From Apricaphanius iberus (lineage: Eukaryota > Chordata > Actinopteri > Cyprinodontiformes > Aphaniidae), in assembly GCA_028564705.1 (NCBI GenBank), contig JAPXFQ010000997.1, positions 424,274 to 488,273 on the forward strand: a stretch of DNA of 64,000 nucleotides, written 5' to 3'. The first letter of the stretch is position 1; each line of letters starts with the position of its first letter. The notes beneath the pieces were generated by a model. That model did not search any database. It had not been told where the DNA came from and saw only the letters and a list, made by a program, of their open reading frames with translations. The position numbers were made by a program, and so were the translations under genes. Below, one piece after another: positions 46,641 through 57,298 of the stretch.

Positions 46641-47386
46641 AATAGCTGATTTTCACATAAAATCACAGATTACTTATTTTATACAGTGCCTTACAAAAGT
46701 ATTCATCAGGTTTGTTATAGCACATTAGAGAACAAAAAGAACAGAAAGTTGTGGTGCAGTTTAAAGTAGACTGCCATGTAACCTTTGGAGAAGCCGCCGG
46801 AGCTCAATGGGACAATGTTTTGACAGGACAGTCATTGGAGACTGGAAGAACCCTGCAAGAACAAATAAATTAGTTATTTTCTGGAGTTTAGTTGAAGTCC
46901 ATAAGAAAAAAGAAACCAGTTCATTCTAAGCAGGTCATTTCATATTCCATGATGTTCATGTTAATGCCAATATCAACTCTAGCACTCTATACAAAAAGGT
47001 TACACCAAGTACAAGGTACATCTGGAAAATAATTGATACCAGTGGGTAAAAACAAAAACAGAAGAACTTTCACAAGAACCTTAAGAAGTCATGAGAAGTC
47101 ATCATGAAGGGTCTCTCAAAGTATCATATGTTAGGGGAACCGTGAAAATCAACTTTGCTAGATTTTCATATTTTAAAGTCATGGTTAGGTACATTTTAGG
47201 TACTATTCAATCAAGAAAAATAAATGAAATACATTTTTTATAGGAATTGAAAAACATGTAAAATTATTTGATTACATTGTATTTCAATGGAACTGACTGG
47301 AGATTTATTTTGATTTTTTAATGAATACAGTAGACACACTGACATGGATGGATGGTCAGATAAATGTATTAATCCTTTTGTAATGT

Positions 47387-47422
47387 TGATTTAGATGTCA
47401 GTGAAAATTGACATCTAAATCA
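47387..47422. repeat. 14-bp perfect hairpin
   Basis: TGATTTAGATGTCA at 47387-47400 and its exact reverse complement TGACATCTAAATCA at 47409-47422 are separated by eight bases. No T-run or gene end follows, so it is not read as a terminator. Confidence 0.8.
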
Positions 47423-47429
47423 TCACCCA

Positions 47430-47530
47430 TGGCAACTTGCACCTTCAATTATCATTCAACCAAGGTTTCTTATTGAACACTCCTATTGCCCGTTGATGCA
47501 TATCCTACACATACCAAGTTTTGTATTGGA
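47430..47530. repeat. Dispersed repeat, copy 2
   Basis: ATGGCAACTTGCACCTTCAA, CATTCAACCAAGG, CTTATTGAACA, TTGCCCGTTGATGCATAT and GTTTTGTATT parallel 32440-32550 in the same orientation. Here the copy sits next to the hairpin at 47387-47422. Confidence 0.6.
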
Positions 47531-47540
47531 AGCACTTTGC

Positions 47541-47545
<5 letters not shown>

Positions 47546-47573
<28 letters not shown>
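47546..47573. repeat. (GA)n microsatellite
   Basis: About a dozen uninterrupted GA dinucleotides. Confidence 0.9.
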
Positions 47574-47576
<3 letters not shown>

Positions 47577-48621
47577 CAAGCTTCAATAAAACAATGACCC
47601 CCTCAGTTTCCTTGAAGCACTGTGACTGAGAACAGATTTCTATCTTCTTATCTTTTTTACAGCCCCTTATTTGTGCACTTCATAGAAAGGGTGGCAACAG
47701 CAAAGCCATCACTGAAAGGACAAATAAACTCCTGATCAAATTTGGAACAAACCTTTGTAAAATGGTGTAAAATGGTGCTAAAAAAATAAAAATTTTGGCC
47801 AAAATGGTATTGGCGTTGGAAACTTACCACACTACATCACCTTAAATGTAGCATCACTACTGTGAAATATAAAGTTGAGGGCATGATGATCGTCATGTGT
47901 TTGATGGTTTTCTATGGAAGGGATCCCTAAGCTCATTAGAGTAGATGGGCAGGACAACACTGGAAGAAAACCATCTAAAGATTCAAGGAGCAGTGTCACC
48001 ACCTATTTGGAGAACCACATTAAACATACAGCCAGAGGTGGAATGGACTGGTTTAAACTGGTATGATAAATTCTTAAAGGCACCCTACTGTCAAAGATCT
48101 TTTTAACAATGTGAAGCAGTCAAATGACAGGATGGTTATTGTGTTGACTGAAAGGTTATTTGAGCTTAGTGAGACAAAACCTTCATATCAACAAGAGTTG
48201 AGAGAGTCCCAGATCTAACAGCTGTGCACAACTTGTTAGCTATTTACAGAGGGGGCTTTAACAAAGGTGTTTGCTCTTCGAAATTCAACAGTACAATATT
48301 TTCCCAGCTGCACCTGTAATCAAACTGAGGGAAATAAATGAAAAAAGTCCAAGCGGAAACACACTACAAAGAAATATGATTTTATGTGATAGAGATGTAA
48401 AGACACACTCTGTAACTTTGCAGATATTTGACCTCTATCGCCCTCTCTAGGCTTGTGGTGTAACATCACTGTTGTAAAAACAAATCTCTATGGAGAACAT
48501 CGGAAAAGGTGTATTGATGATTTTATAATCCTGCCAGCTGATACAACAAAATCAAACTAACAGCTTTCCATGCACTGTATTACATCATCATGCCCGACCA
48601 AACACAATAACACAGGAACAA

Positions 48622-48915
48622 TAATAATGGATTGCATTCATATATCCCTTTTCAAGAAATGCGCTTTAGAATTCCACTATTCATTCACTCACTGGTGGAA
48701 GCAAGCTACAGTTTTAGCAACTGCTGCCCAGGGACAAGACTGACAGAAGCAAGGCTGCCATATTGCTTAATCGGCCCCTCTGGCCAACACCAGTAAGCGG
48801 TAGGTGAAGTGTCTTGCCGAAGGACGAAACAACTGAGACAGATGGATGTGGGGCTAAAGTCAGCAACCCTCCAGCAACCAGGCGAACTCCATATCGCTGA
48901 GCCGCAGTCATCCAT
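48622..48915 (-). repeat. tRNA-derived SINE
   Basis: On the minus strand the head reads TGCGGCTCAGCGATATGGAG, then GGTTGCTGGAGGGTTGCTGA, followed by TTCGGCAAGACACTTCACC, GGCCAGAGGGGCCGATTAAG, GCAGCCTTGCTTCTGTCAGT and a TTGAAAAGGGATATATGAAT tail. This order (tRNA-like head, GGCAAGACACTT, GGCCAGAGGGGCCGAT, AGCGC-type tail) marks an abundant fish SINE-like family. The tRNA-like boxes are degenerate. Confidence 0.6.
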
Positions 48916-49096
48916 AAGCATTTATTGCTTACCAATCCACTTGCAACACGGGTTCAGCATCCGTAGTACATCCGATTGTATCTCTAATGGGGTGTTGAGA
49001 CCAACAGCTCAAACAGATGAAAGTTGCTGCTTAGAAAATTCAAACCCCACTGCTGGCATATTTTTACCCTGCGTTGGCTGCATCGTGTCAAGTCAG

Positions 49097-50708
49097 TACA
49101 GGTGCTGGCCAGTAAATTAGAATATCATCAAAAAGTTGAATTATTTCAATAATTCCATTCAAAACGTGAAACTTGTACATTATATTCATGCAATGCACAC
49201 ATACCAATGTATTTCCAATGTTTATTTCTTTTAATTTTGATATTTATAAGTGACAACTTATGAAAACTCCAAATTTGGTATCTCAAAAATTTTAATATTT
49301 TAAAGGCCAATGAAAAAAAGTGTTTTTTTTAAATGTTGGCCAACTGAAAAAAATGAACATGAAAAGAATGTGCATGTATAGCACTCAATACTTAGTCGGG
49401 GCTCCTTTTGCCTCCATCACTGCAGTAATGCGGCGTGGCATGGACTCGATCAGTCTGTGGCACTGCTCAGGTGTTATGAGAGCCCAGGTTGCTCTGATAG
49501 TCGTCTTCAGCTCCTCTGCATTGTTGGGTCTAGCGTATTGCATCTTCCGCTTCACAATACCCCATAGATTTTCTATGGGGTTAAGGTCAGGCGAGTTTGC
49601 TGGCCAATCAAGGACAGGGATACCATGGTCCTTGAACCAGTTACTGCTGGTGTTGGCACTGTGTGCAGGTGCCAAGTCATGTTGAAAAGTGAAGTCTGCA
49701 TCCCCATAAAGTTGGTCAGCAGCAGGAAGCATGAAGTGCTCTAAAACTTCCTGGTAGACGCCTGCATTGACCTTGGACCTCAGGAAACAGAGTGGGCCAA
49801 CACCGGCAGATGACATGGCACCCCACACCATCACTGACGGTGGAAACTTTACACTGGACCTCATGCAACGTGGATTCTGTGCTTCTCCGCTCTTCCTCCA
49901 GACTCTGGGTCCTTGATTTCCAAAGGAAATGCAAAAATTGCTTTCATCAGAAAACATAACTTTGGACCACTCAGCAGCAGTCCAGTCCTTTTTGTCCTTG
50001 GCCCAGGCGAGACGCTTCTTACGCTGTTTCTTGTTCAAGAGTGGCTTGACACACGGAATGCGACAGCTGAATCCCATGTCTTTCATGAGTCTCTTCGTGG
50101 TGGTTCTTGAAGCGCTGACTCCAGCTGCAGTCCACTCTTTGTGGATCTCCCCCACATTTTTGAATGGGTTTGTCGTCACAATTCTCTGCAGGGTGCGGTT
50201 ATCCCTAGAGCTTGTACACTTTTTTCTACCACATTTTTTCCGTCCCTTCGCCTGTCTGTTAATGTGCTTGGACACAGAGCTCTGCGAACAGCCAGCTTCT
50301 TTAGCAATCACCTTTTGTGTCTTGCCCTCCTTGTACAAGGTGTCAATGGTCGTCTTTTGGACAGCTGTTAAGTCAGAAGTCTTCCCCATGATTGTGGAGC
50401 CTTCAGAACAAGACTGAGGGACCTTTTAAAGGCCTTTGCAGGTGTTTTGAGTTAATCAGCTGATTAGAGTGGCACCAGGTGTCTTCTATATTGAGCCTTT
50501 TCAGAATATTCTAATTTTCTGAGATACTGAATTTGGTGTTTTCATTAGCTGTCAGTTGTAATAATAAAAATGAAAATTAATAAACACTTGAAATATATCA
50601 CTATGTGTGGAAGGAAAGTATTCAGTATAGAAGTTTCACGTTTTGAATGGAATTACTGAAATAATTCAACTTTTTGATGATATTCTAATTTACTGGCCAG
50701 CACCTGTA
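49097..50708 (-). mobile_element. Apparently complete Tc1-like transposon
   Basis: TA dinucleotides at 49097-49098 and 50707-50708 bound a 1,608-bp element (49099-50706). Terminal inverted repeats start CAGGTGCTGGCCAGTAAATT and are identical over 76 bp (49099-49174 versus 50631-50706) except for one substitution. Weaker similarity extends about 30 bp further in. The single gene, on the minus strand, is an uninterrupted 334-codon transposase. TA duplication, length near 1.6 kb and one gene are all standard for Tc1. It is inserted between the SINE at 48622 and a Harbinger-like fragment near 51322. Confidence 0.95.
49385..50389 (-). CDS. Tc1-like DD34E transposase
   Basis: This is a 334-residue transposase that would cut and paste its own element at TA sites in the nucleus. 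The N-terminal half has two helix-turn-helix segments: residues about 1-60 (MGKTSDLTAVQKTTIDTLYK..CSQSSVSKHI) and about 70-125 (NRTLQRIVTTNPF..GVSASRTTTKRLMKDMGF), with basic GRKKCGRKKC text between them. The DDE domain shows VMFSDESNF (first Asp), FQHDLAPAHSA (second Asp) and SPDLNPIENLW (Glu), with exactly 34 residues between the last two acids. WGAMSSAGVGPLCF lies between the first and second Asp. The start is the first ATG of the frame (50387-50389 on the plus strand), and length matches full-size Tc1 transposases of roughly 340 residues. No stop or frameshift is present, so the gene may still be functional or was until recently. Activity is not shown. Confidence 0.93.
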   Translation of the reverse strand: MGKTSDLTAVQKTTIDTLYKEGKTQKVIAKEAGCSQSSVSKHINRQAKGRKKCGRKKCTSSRDNRTLQRIVTTNPFKNVGEIHKEWTAAGVSASRTTTKRLMKDMGFSCRIPCVKPLLNKKQRKKRLAWAKDKKDWTAAEWSKVMFSDESNFCISFGNQGPRVWRKSGEAQNPRCMRSSVKFPPSVMVWGAMSSAGVGPLCFLRSKVNAGVYQEVLEHFMLPAADQLYGDADFTFQHDLAPAHSANTSSNWFKDHGIPVLDWPANSPDLNPIENLWGIVKRKMQYARPNNAEELKTTIRATWALITPEQCHRLIESMPRRITAVMEAKGAPTKY

Positions 50709-51330
50709 CATCAGCAAGCAAGCGAGGATTTCGCTTCCACCGGGAAACTAGTGTTGTATACTTAATAACCGTAGTTGCCCTAACCGGGTTTGTTCTAGTG
50801 TTAGCTAATATAACAAGAAAGTTAAAATAACATATATAACTGATTACCTGGCAATCTGATAACTTCCACCAAATAAAGCCCGATTTTTTTCCTGAGTCAC
50901 CAACTCTCCAGCTGTCAGGATTCTACACTCCCTCATCATCTCCACCTGTGTTGTCCCGTCTGAATCTCCTATTGTTTGGAACTGTGTTCACTTCCTATTG
51001 CCGGCGGCTCGGCTCGTCTTCTCCGCTTCCTTACGTAGCTCCAGCCCGCAGCTCAGCTTGTCCTACGTCTTGTTAATGCCGGCATACCGTTGCTGATTGG
51101 TTGCTGCCCTGCGTTTGTTGCCCCAAAGTTCAATTTTCCCAACTTTAAGCAGCCGCTGCTTTGAGATGCTGCTGCCAGGTGTGCCGACGCACGCGACCAG
51201 CTGCATGGCAGCTTGGCGCAGCTCGACGCTCACTTGCTGCATAGCTACAATAGACTTTGCATGTAATCCAGCTGCCCTGCTGCCTCGCGGCCAAGTGCGG
51301 TCTGAAAGCACCATTGCGCCTCATTCACAG
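50709..51330. mobile_element. Harbinger-family fragment with one recognisable end
   Basis: AAGTGCGGTCTGAAAGCACCA ends at about 51315. Its reverse complement TGGTGCTTTCAGACCGCA is the terminus seen at 42383-43160. Next to it ATAGACTTTGCATGTAATCC matches the family's subterminal AGATTACAT..AAAGTCTAT block. The opposite end is not certain; CCTGCGTTGGCTGCATC at about 49070, on the far side of the Tc1 element, is a weak candidate, which would mean Tc1 inserted into this element. Confidence 0.55.
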
Positions 51331-51815
51331 TGGCTGCGCACACAAAACTGAATAGTTGTAACACTTGGTTTTAGAAGCAAATCCAAAGTAGCTTTAGGCT
51401 TTAGGCTTTAAGGAGGGGAATAAACTGGACAGAAATTGATAAGCTAGAACAGCTTTGGCATCCAGCTTCACGGCTCTGCTTGCTGCTACTTTTCTTAGTT
51501 CTGTGGCGGTTAAGTTCCGACAGCTTTCAGCTTGAGAACAGAGCTGCTCTTGGTCGATCACTTCCTCTTTTTTTTTTCCATGACTCAGATGTCCAAACCG
51601 TGGTTTTGTTTATATCATTTAGTAGCATGTAGCACACTGCAGTAAAGTGAAACTCAGTCAGTACTTCTGGGAGACGACTGCCGAGATAATATTGTGCAGT
51701 GCGGTTCCAGCAGTGCGACCCTCCCACGCAATGACAGCTCTGTCAATGAACATAATAAAAGCTGGTGTGCCCCAAAAATATTCTGAAAACAAATGTTTTT
51801 AAGGTGTAAAAGTTA
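51331..51815. other. Intronic sequence without recognisable feature
   Basis: I see no gene or repeat ends. Confidence 0.4.
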
Positions 51816-51819
51816 TAGA

Positions 51820-51905
51820 GAGCATCTTTGAGACTTGAGGTTGTAGGTTCTCCTTCCAGCAAGAAAACAACCCTAAACATATAGCCAGAGCTACAGAAGA
51901 ATGAC
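51820..51905 (+). pseudogene. Tc1-like transposase fragment
   Basis: TTGAGACTTGAGG, then CTCCTTCCAGCAAGAAAACA and ACCCTAAACATATAGCCAGA correspond to the second-Asp region of fish Tc1 transposases (F-x-Q-Q/H-D-N-D-P-K-H-T-A). The key GACAAT codons are changed to GAAAAC, removing the aspartate. Confidence 0.55.
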
Positions 51906-52972
51906 TTATATAAAAGCACACTCAATGAAAGATGAGGTTGTTTTTATTTTTTATTTTTTCAACATTCATGCAAATTATCTATTGCTGTTGCTCGTGCTTT
52001 GAGGGAAAACTATGTACAGAAGCTGGTTGCCTATGTGTTCCAAGGCAGTTTTGCTCAAGAAAATATTTAATTCGTGCTAACTGCATGACTGACATTATTA
52101 AATCAAAATTGCATCTGATATCAGCGTAAGCAGGCCATATTTGTGTAGCCTGTGTTTGTATGACCTTGAACCATTTGGATAATTTGTGTATCGGTGTGTG
52201 TGGGTGGCCAAGAAAAAAAATAAAATAAAATAAATAAAATTACCATTTGTGTTGGTTTCGTGGACAAAATTTATTTAAAAATCCATACCAGCTTGTCATT
52301 TGATATTTTCTCTCACACACGAAAATGTAAGAAAACTCAGAGGGTATGACTACATTTCCACAGCATGTGTTACAAATGCCTTCGGTGAGCGCCTTCTGGC
52401 CCAATTGATGCAAGTCATGGCTTGAAACCATTTTTCAGAAATGACAGAAATTTCCTCACACCTGTGTTTCTTCTTTATAACATGCATCTGTGTGGATAAA
52501 TTGTAGACTTCACGTTAAGTGAATTTTACCCTTTGCTGATCACCCATAACACCAATGAAAATCATCAGAACGGCTCTGGAATGCACGAGTGTGCAACCAA
52601 GCTTGCAGGCATTTGTTTTAATTGTCGCGGCATGATGATTAAGCAGAAATTGTATGTGGTTTGACTGGGCTTTGGTAAGATGGATGGCCTGCCCTGCTAT
52701 CTGTTCTCCGAGTCAAGTTCTTTGCACCATAATGGTTCACTGCTGCTTACATTAACACTAGGCTGGAGGTTATGATATCTGGGAACTAACCACCTTTTAT
52801 TTCTCTCATGTGGAAACACAATCGAAACAACAAGTTACGTTGTTCTGGAATGTGTCCATTGCCCCAGTCTGCCCTTAACAGTGCCTAAGTTTCTTAAAGA
52901 ACAGTGCTTAAAGTGGGTAAATCCATGTTAATTTTTTCCCTCTTTCCGATTCCGCTTTTTTGTCTGCTGTAG
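51906..52972. other. Intronic sequence before Ig1 exon B
   Basis: Single-copy-looking AT-rich sequence ending in a T-rich tract (TTTTTTCCCTCTTTCC) and the acceptor TAG at 52970-52972. Nothing else seen. Confidence 0.45.
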
Positions 52973-53148
52973 GTGGAAATTGAACGGTACAGAAGTCAAT
53001 CCCAAAGCTGGATCTCACTACAGCCTTTCTGGAGGCAACCTCCGAATCAGCCGTCTGAACAAAGATGAAGATTCCGGAACGTATCAGTGCCTAGCCTCCA
53101 ACTCCTTTGGGACCATCGTCAGCCGAGAGGCCAGTCTAACCTTTACAT
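52973..53148 (+). CDS. cntn: Contactin Ig domain 1, exon B (C-terminal half)
   Basis: This 176-nt exon completes the Arg codon and continues WKLNGTEVNPKAGSHYSLSG, then GNLRISRLNKDEDSGTYQCL and ASNSFGTIVSREASLTFT. It carries the Ig core tryptophan, the L-x-I-x-x-L/N strand E, and the D-S-G-x-Y-x-C motif with the second disulfide cysteine; NGT is a possible N-glycosylation site. With exon A it gives a domain of about 103 residues. S-F-G-T-I-V-S-R-E-A closely fits contactins, which have ASN/ATN-x-x-G-T-(I/V)-(V/L)-SREA at this place. The exon starts in phase 2 after CTGTAG and ends ACAT|GTGAGT in phase 1, so the whole domain is phase 1-1. The open frame runs past the donor to 53270, but that extension is not exon. 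The protein acts at the neuronal surface in cell adhesion and axon guidance. Confidence 0.92.
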
Positions 53149-53270
53149 GTGAGTTTTTCTTGCCTCTCTGGGCAAACTTCTCTGGATTTTTTGGTTTCCA
53201 AAGAAATAAAAATTGGCAAAGAGGAAGAAAAAAACAAAAAAGAAAAGAAAACAGTTGTAACCGAGGATAA

Positions 53271-54190
53271 CAACTGTTCTTTAAGACACGATTAACATGC
53301 AGGGTGAGTTTTTCCCTAGGGTATTGTTAGCTCCCTGTGTGTGCTGACTTGAGTTTACACTAGTCAATGCAGCAGATTAAACATCAGCCAACAATAAAGA
53401 TGTGAAAGCATAAAGTGAGTAATAGTAATTAAAAGAAGTGCCGCTGGTGACGCTGGCTGCCACTAAAGAGGTTTTACTTTCTGACTAAATGCTCACTTTC
53501 CTTTATGTTGCATTATCCTGACTTTATTTAGGAGGAGGGGGTATACATGCCTCGGAGAATAAAAAAAATATCTGACTTATATGCAACATGAATCAAACGT
53601 TGTTTTAAGGCATGAGCTGGGAGGGGAAGGTGATGGTTTGATAACAGGTAACTCTGGTAATCAGACAGCTAGACTTCAGAGGACAGTTAGTGGGGCAGCA
53701 GCCTCTCCGGGTGGCTGAATTAACAACTAGCCTCAAATACGCATGTTGCCTTGGGAACAATGAGTTCCAACAGTAGAAACTGACTTCAGAGGCCTTCTCT
53801 GTACTGTTCTCTGTACTTCTCTTTTCCTTTAATAGCTGTAAATGATGGGGCTAGCTAGCGAGGTAGCATTTTTAAACAGCTAGCATGTAGTTGTTTAATG
53901 GTAAAATATGAACTGACAAAATTCTGATCCCAGATTTAAAAAATAAGAATATTCTGAAGATTAATCGGAGGTACAGTATTGATCTTTGGGTTGCCTCATT
54001 TTTACGGAAGTGCTTGTACATTAATCATGATCATTTCAAAGCAGTGTTATTTAAAAAAAAGGAAATTTTAACTGATCGTGTCCTACCCATGACTCTTAAA
54101 AGGGAAATACAAAAATACTATGCTGTATAATCTATTTTACAATGTATTTTGATCAAAAAGACTATTTCTATTGAAAATCTGTATGTGAAG
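53271..54190. other. Intronic sequence without recognisable feature
   Basis: No repeat ends or coding signals identified. Confidence 0.4.
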
Positions 54191-54192
54191 AC

Positions 54193-56932
54193 CATAGACA
54201 GTTAAAAACAATGGACAAACCCTGGTTGACGTCACCCATAGGTTTCTGACAAGCAAAAATGAAGCCAGCTGGGCGGTTCCCAATGGTGCCATCTTGAATG
54301 TGTCACTCACCTTGTCACTCTCAGAAACTCCAAAAATGGGCAAAGAGGTGGAACTGAGAGTGGCGCTGTGAGGCTGGGGACGGAGGGTTGACACTCCGAG
54401 CCGACATAGCTACAAGCTAGTCGGGAGTTAGTCCGGAGCTGACTGAAGCTAAAAAAAGGCTGCAGCCGGTTTCAACCAGAAGACCGTAGTTTGGGAGAAT
54501 TCTGCCCCGTTTTTCAACTAGGATCACTTTAGACCCAGAAAGATATCGATTGGGGAACATATATTGTAGTGTAATTATAATAATTCACACACACAGCCAG
54601 AATAAAAGAAACCATATGTTTGATGCAGTTTAATAATTAAACATTTATTAACTAAATACCACACCAAAACAAAAAAACATCCTATACTACTTCCACAAAC
54701 CGGCTAGCCCAGTTCAGCTAACTAAAGGTAAACCCCCCGTAAACAAAGAGGGTTGACAAGGGATTGTCACAGAGACCACGTCACGGGGAGTTTTCTATGT
54801 ACGTACGCCGGATCAAGCACGCATGCGTAGATGCGAGATAGGTCTGCAGGCAATTAAACGCAGAAAATAGGGGGAAGTTTTATGACTTATTTTATCATCT
54901 GAGCAAGAAGCCTTGGGGTTTCTTTGAACAAAGAGACCACGTGGCGCTTATCTACAAAGCTAGCCTTTGGCTAACGAAGAAGCCTGAAAAGGTTGAGCAA
55001 AAAGATGAACAGAAACGTTTTTTTCGGTATTTACTTACCACTCACGAAGCGCTCCGATCAGATGTTAAGACCCACGGTCGGGTGACAGTAACATACAATC
55101 AAACCAAACACTGCCTGTCTACTACTTAATAATTATTCCAACACAATCTTACAATCTAAACTCAGTTTATTCATAAAAAGAAAACACAAATACTCTCAGC
55201 ACAGAACGTTTGATGAAATGTTTACAAAAACATGCATGTATGCAATATAATAAGAATAATAAAAGAAGGAATATCTAGTTGGCTCCACCCAGAGTTGAAT
55301 GATATTAGATTGTGTTACGTGAGTCTGTCCTGTTGTTGGTTGCGGCAACGTAAATCTCCTCTTAGGGCAGAAAGAAAACAACGCAACACGAAACAGGGAG
55401 AGAAAAAAAAGGCAGATGGTAGGATCCTTTGATGCGTGCAGGGGGATAGGCGAAGCAAAAGAAGAGTTTGATCGTCAATCAAACTCAGGGATTGTGAGGA
55501 GGAAAGTTGAAAGCATGTCCAGCACAGCCTTAGAACAAAGGAACAGATTCTTTACTAAGTCTGCGGATTACTTTTTGCTTCGATCGATAGCGGTAGAGAG
55601 ACAGGAAGGTCTCCTTTAGTCCGAGGGGGATTGAACCAGAAATAGCGCTCTTGTTTATCTCCTTAAAGCTCAACGTCTTGAGCCAGAGAGAGAACGGGTA
55701 GAATGCGGCATCCCGTTTTAACTTTCGCGGTGGGTATGCCCCCAGTGTTTAGCGGTCCTTCATCCAGTCAGAGGCTGGAAAGTCCGGGATGGGCTGGCGG
55801 GGTAGTCCAGCGGCCAACTGGCATGTGGGAATTCAAAGGGAGGTGGTGTTTGATCATCCAGCGTTTTTGAGTTTTGGGAATGCTGGAGTCATGCATAATG
55901 GGCGGCTTAGCTTAACAACACATCTTGCAAAAAGCAGGACAATTCAGATCCTCTCAAAAAATAAGACTTTTGACTCAACTCACAACTCATACATCCATAA
56001 GTTCATGCTTACAGCTGTGTTCCTCACACCAGTACTGATCCAACCAGCGATCATCCAGTCTGTCTAGAGTCCGACTCCTGTAGTCTTTCAGCCTGATCTA
56101 GCTGACTCCCGCTCTTGATGCCGTGGCTTCTTAGTCCTGCCGACTTTGCTGCTCTGCTGCTACCCAACCGGTCGCCTGCTCCAACTCGTGTGTAGAAAGA
56201 AATAAAAGTTCAGATCGGAACAGCATTCCTCTTGGCCACCTGAGAGAAATTATCCACCCACTGCTGGCAAAGCTTCAGCCTGTATAAAGCATTCACCCGA
56301 AGTAGAGACTTCTGTTACTGTAATCAATACCACAGCAAGCCATCTTTGTCCAATAAGTGCATGATTAACATCCAAAACCGAATAAAAACTGCAGAAGCAA
56401 CTGATAGTGGAGTTCAGAAACGTGAAATGGCTGAAGTCTTTACAATAGTCCCAGGCTGTGAACACCTTCCCCGAGCAAGCGGGGGGAGAAGCAGACTACG
56501 GAGCAAGTTATCAGCTACCGTTAGCCACAATTAGCAACCAGAGTTAGCCTAGACAGACCTGTCAATCAAAAGGACACGCTCCTAATTATTCATAATTTCA
56601 AGATTAAATTACAAATAAATGGTAGAGTTAGAAAAAAATTCACCCCCCTCAGAGTTGTCATGACAGTAAAACTGAACTATCTAACCTAAAATGTTTTTTT
56701 GAACCAGGCTGTAAATATGTTTATTTTTGCTGTAAATTTGGCATTTTTACATTGGAGTCAATGGGAAGTTGCTCCTTTTTGGAACCAGCCCCCAGTGGAT
56801 GAGGAAGGCACAATAAAATTAAAGGTCATGAACAAAATTTCTTTTGGACGTCTACTAATTTGACACCGAATAGAAGTGGGGATGATAAAAGAATATTACC
56901 GTTATTTGTAGTTGCTTTCAATATGGTCTATG
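54193..56932. mobile_element. Split fish MITE with CATAGAC ends, carrying a nested insertion
   Basis: The left part starts CATAGACAGTTAAAAACAAT and includes CCTGGTTGACGTCACCCATA. The right part (about 56500-56932) contains CCTGTCAATCAAAAGGACAC, AGAGTTGTCATGACAGTAAA, TTGGAGTCAATGGGAAGTTG and ends ATATGGTCTATG, whose reverse complement CATAGACCATAT pairs with the left end. These are the landmarks of a very common fish non-autonomous element. About 1.9 kb of unrelated sequence (roughly 54560-56480) separates the halves. Confidence 0.6.
54560..56480. mobile_element. Unclassified ~1.9-kb insertion within the MITE
   Basis: CpG-containing DNA unlike the host MITE (GTACGTACGCCGGATCAAGC, CGATCGATAGCGG, TTTCGCGGTGGGTATG). 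Short frames at 54941-55129, 55416-55619 and 55789-56067 carry no recognised domain. Minus-strand AATAAA-type signals occur near 54640 and 55170. Long direct repeats that would mark two LTRs are not evident. It could be a solo LTR-like or DNA-transposon insertion; the class is not determined. Confidence 0.35.

Positions 56933-57298
<366 letters not shown>

Larger units (their letters stand above)
46685..48400 (+). pseudogene. Heavily decayed Tc1-like transposon
   Basis: ACAGTGCCTTACAAAAGTATTCAT at 46685 is the terminal sequence of a familiar fish Tc1 family (usually CTTGCAAAAGTATTCATA). Downstream are GTGCAGTTTAAAGTAGA, GGGCAGGACAACACTGG, AAGAAAACCATCTAAAGATT and ATTAAACATACAGCCAGAGG with TGGAATGGACTGGTTT, which follow transposase order around the second catalytic aspartate. 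Unrelated pieces interrupt it, including the dispersed repeat at 47430 and the GA tract at 47546. The right terminus was not recognised. Confidence 0.5.
32023..52972 (+). other. cntn: Contactin intron splitting Ig domain 1
   Basis: The 20,950-bp phase-2 intron begins GTGAGT and ends in TGTCTGCTGTAG. It interrupts the Arg codon directly before the Ig core tryptophan: CG at 32021-32022 plus G at 52973. It contains the intact Tc1-like transposon, two Harbinger elements and several remnants listed separately. No extra exon in frame was recognised. Confidence 0.85.

Noticed and set aside
47387..47422. Hairpin as a transcription terminator
   Set aside because: No adjacent gene end or T-run, and intrinsic terminators are not expected in a vertebrate intron.
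49320..50417. Plus-strand frames of 65-162 codons across the Tc1 element
   Set aside because: They run antisense to the intact transposase and have no independent motif.
53149..53270. Continuation of the Ig exon B frame beyond 53148
   Set aside because: A strong GTGAGT donor sits at 53149 and the extension becomes low-complexity Lys/Arg text unlike contactin.
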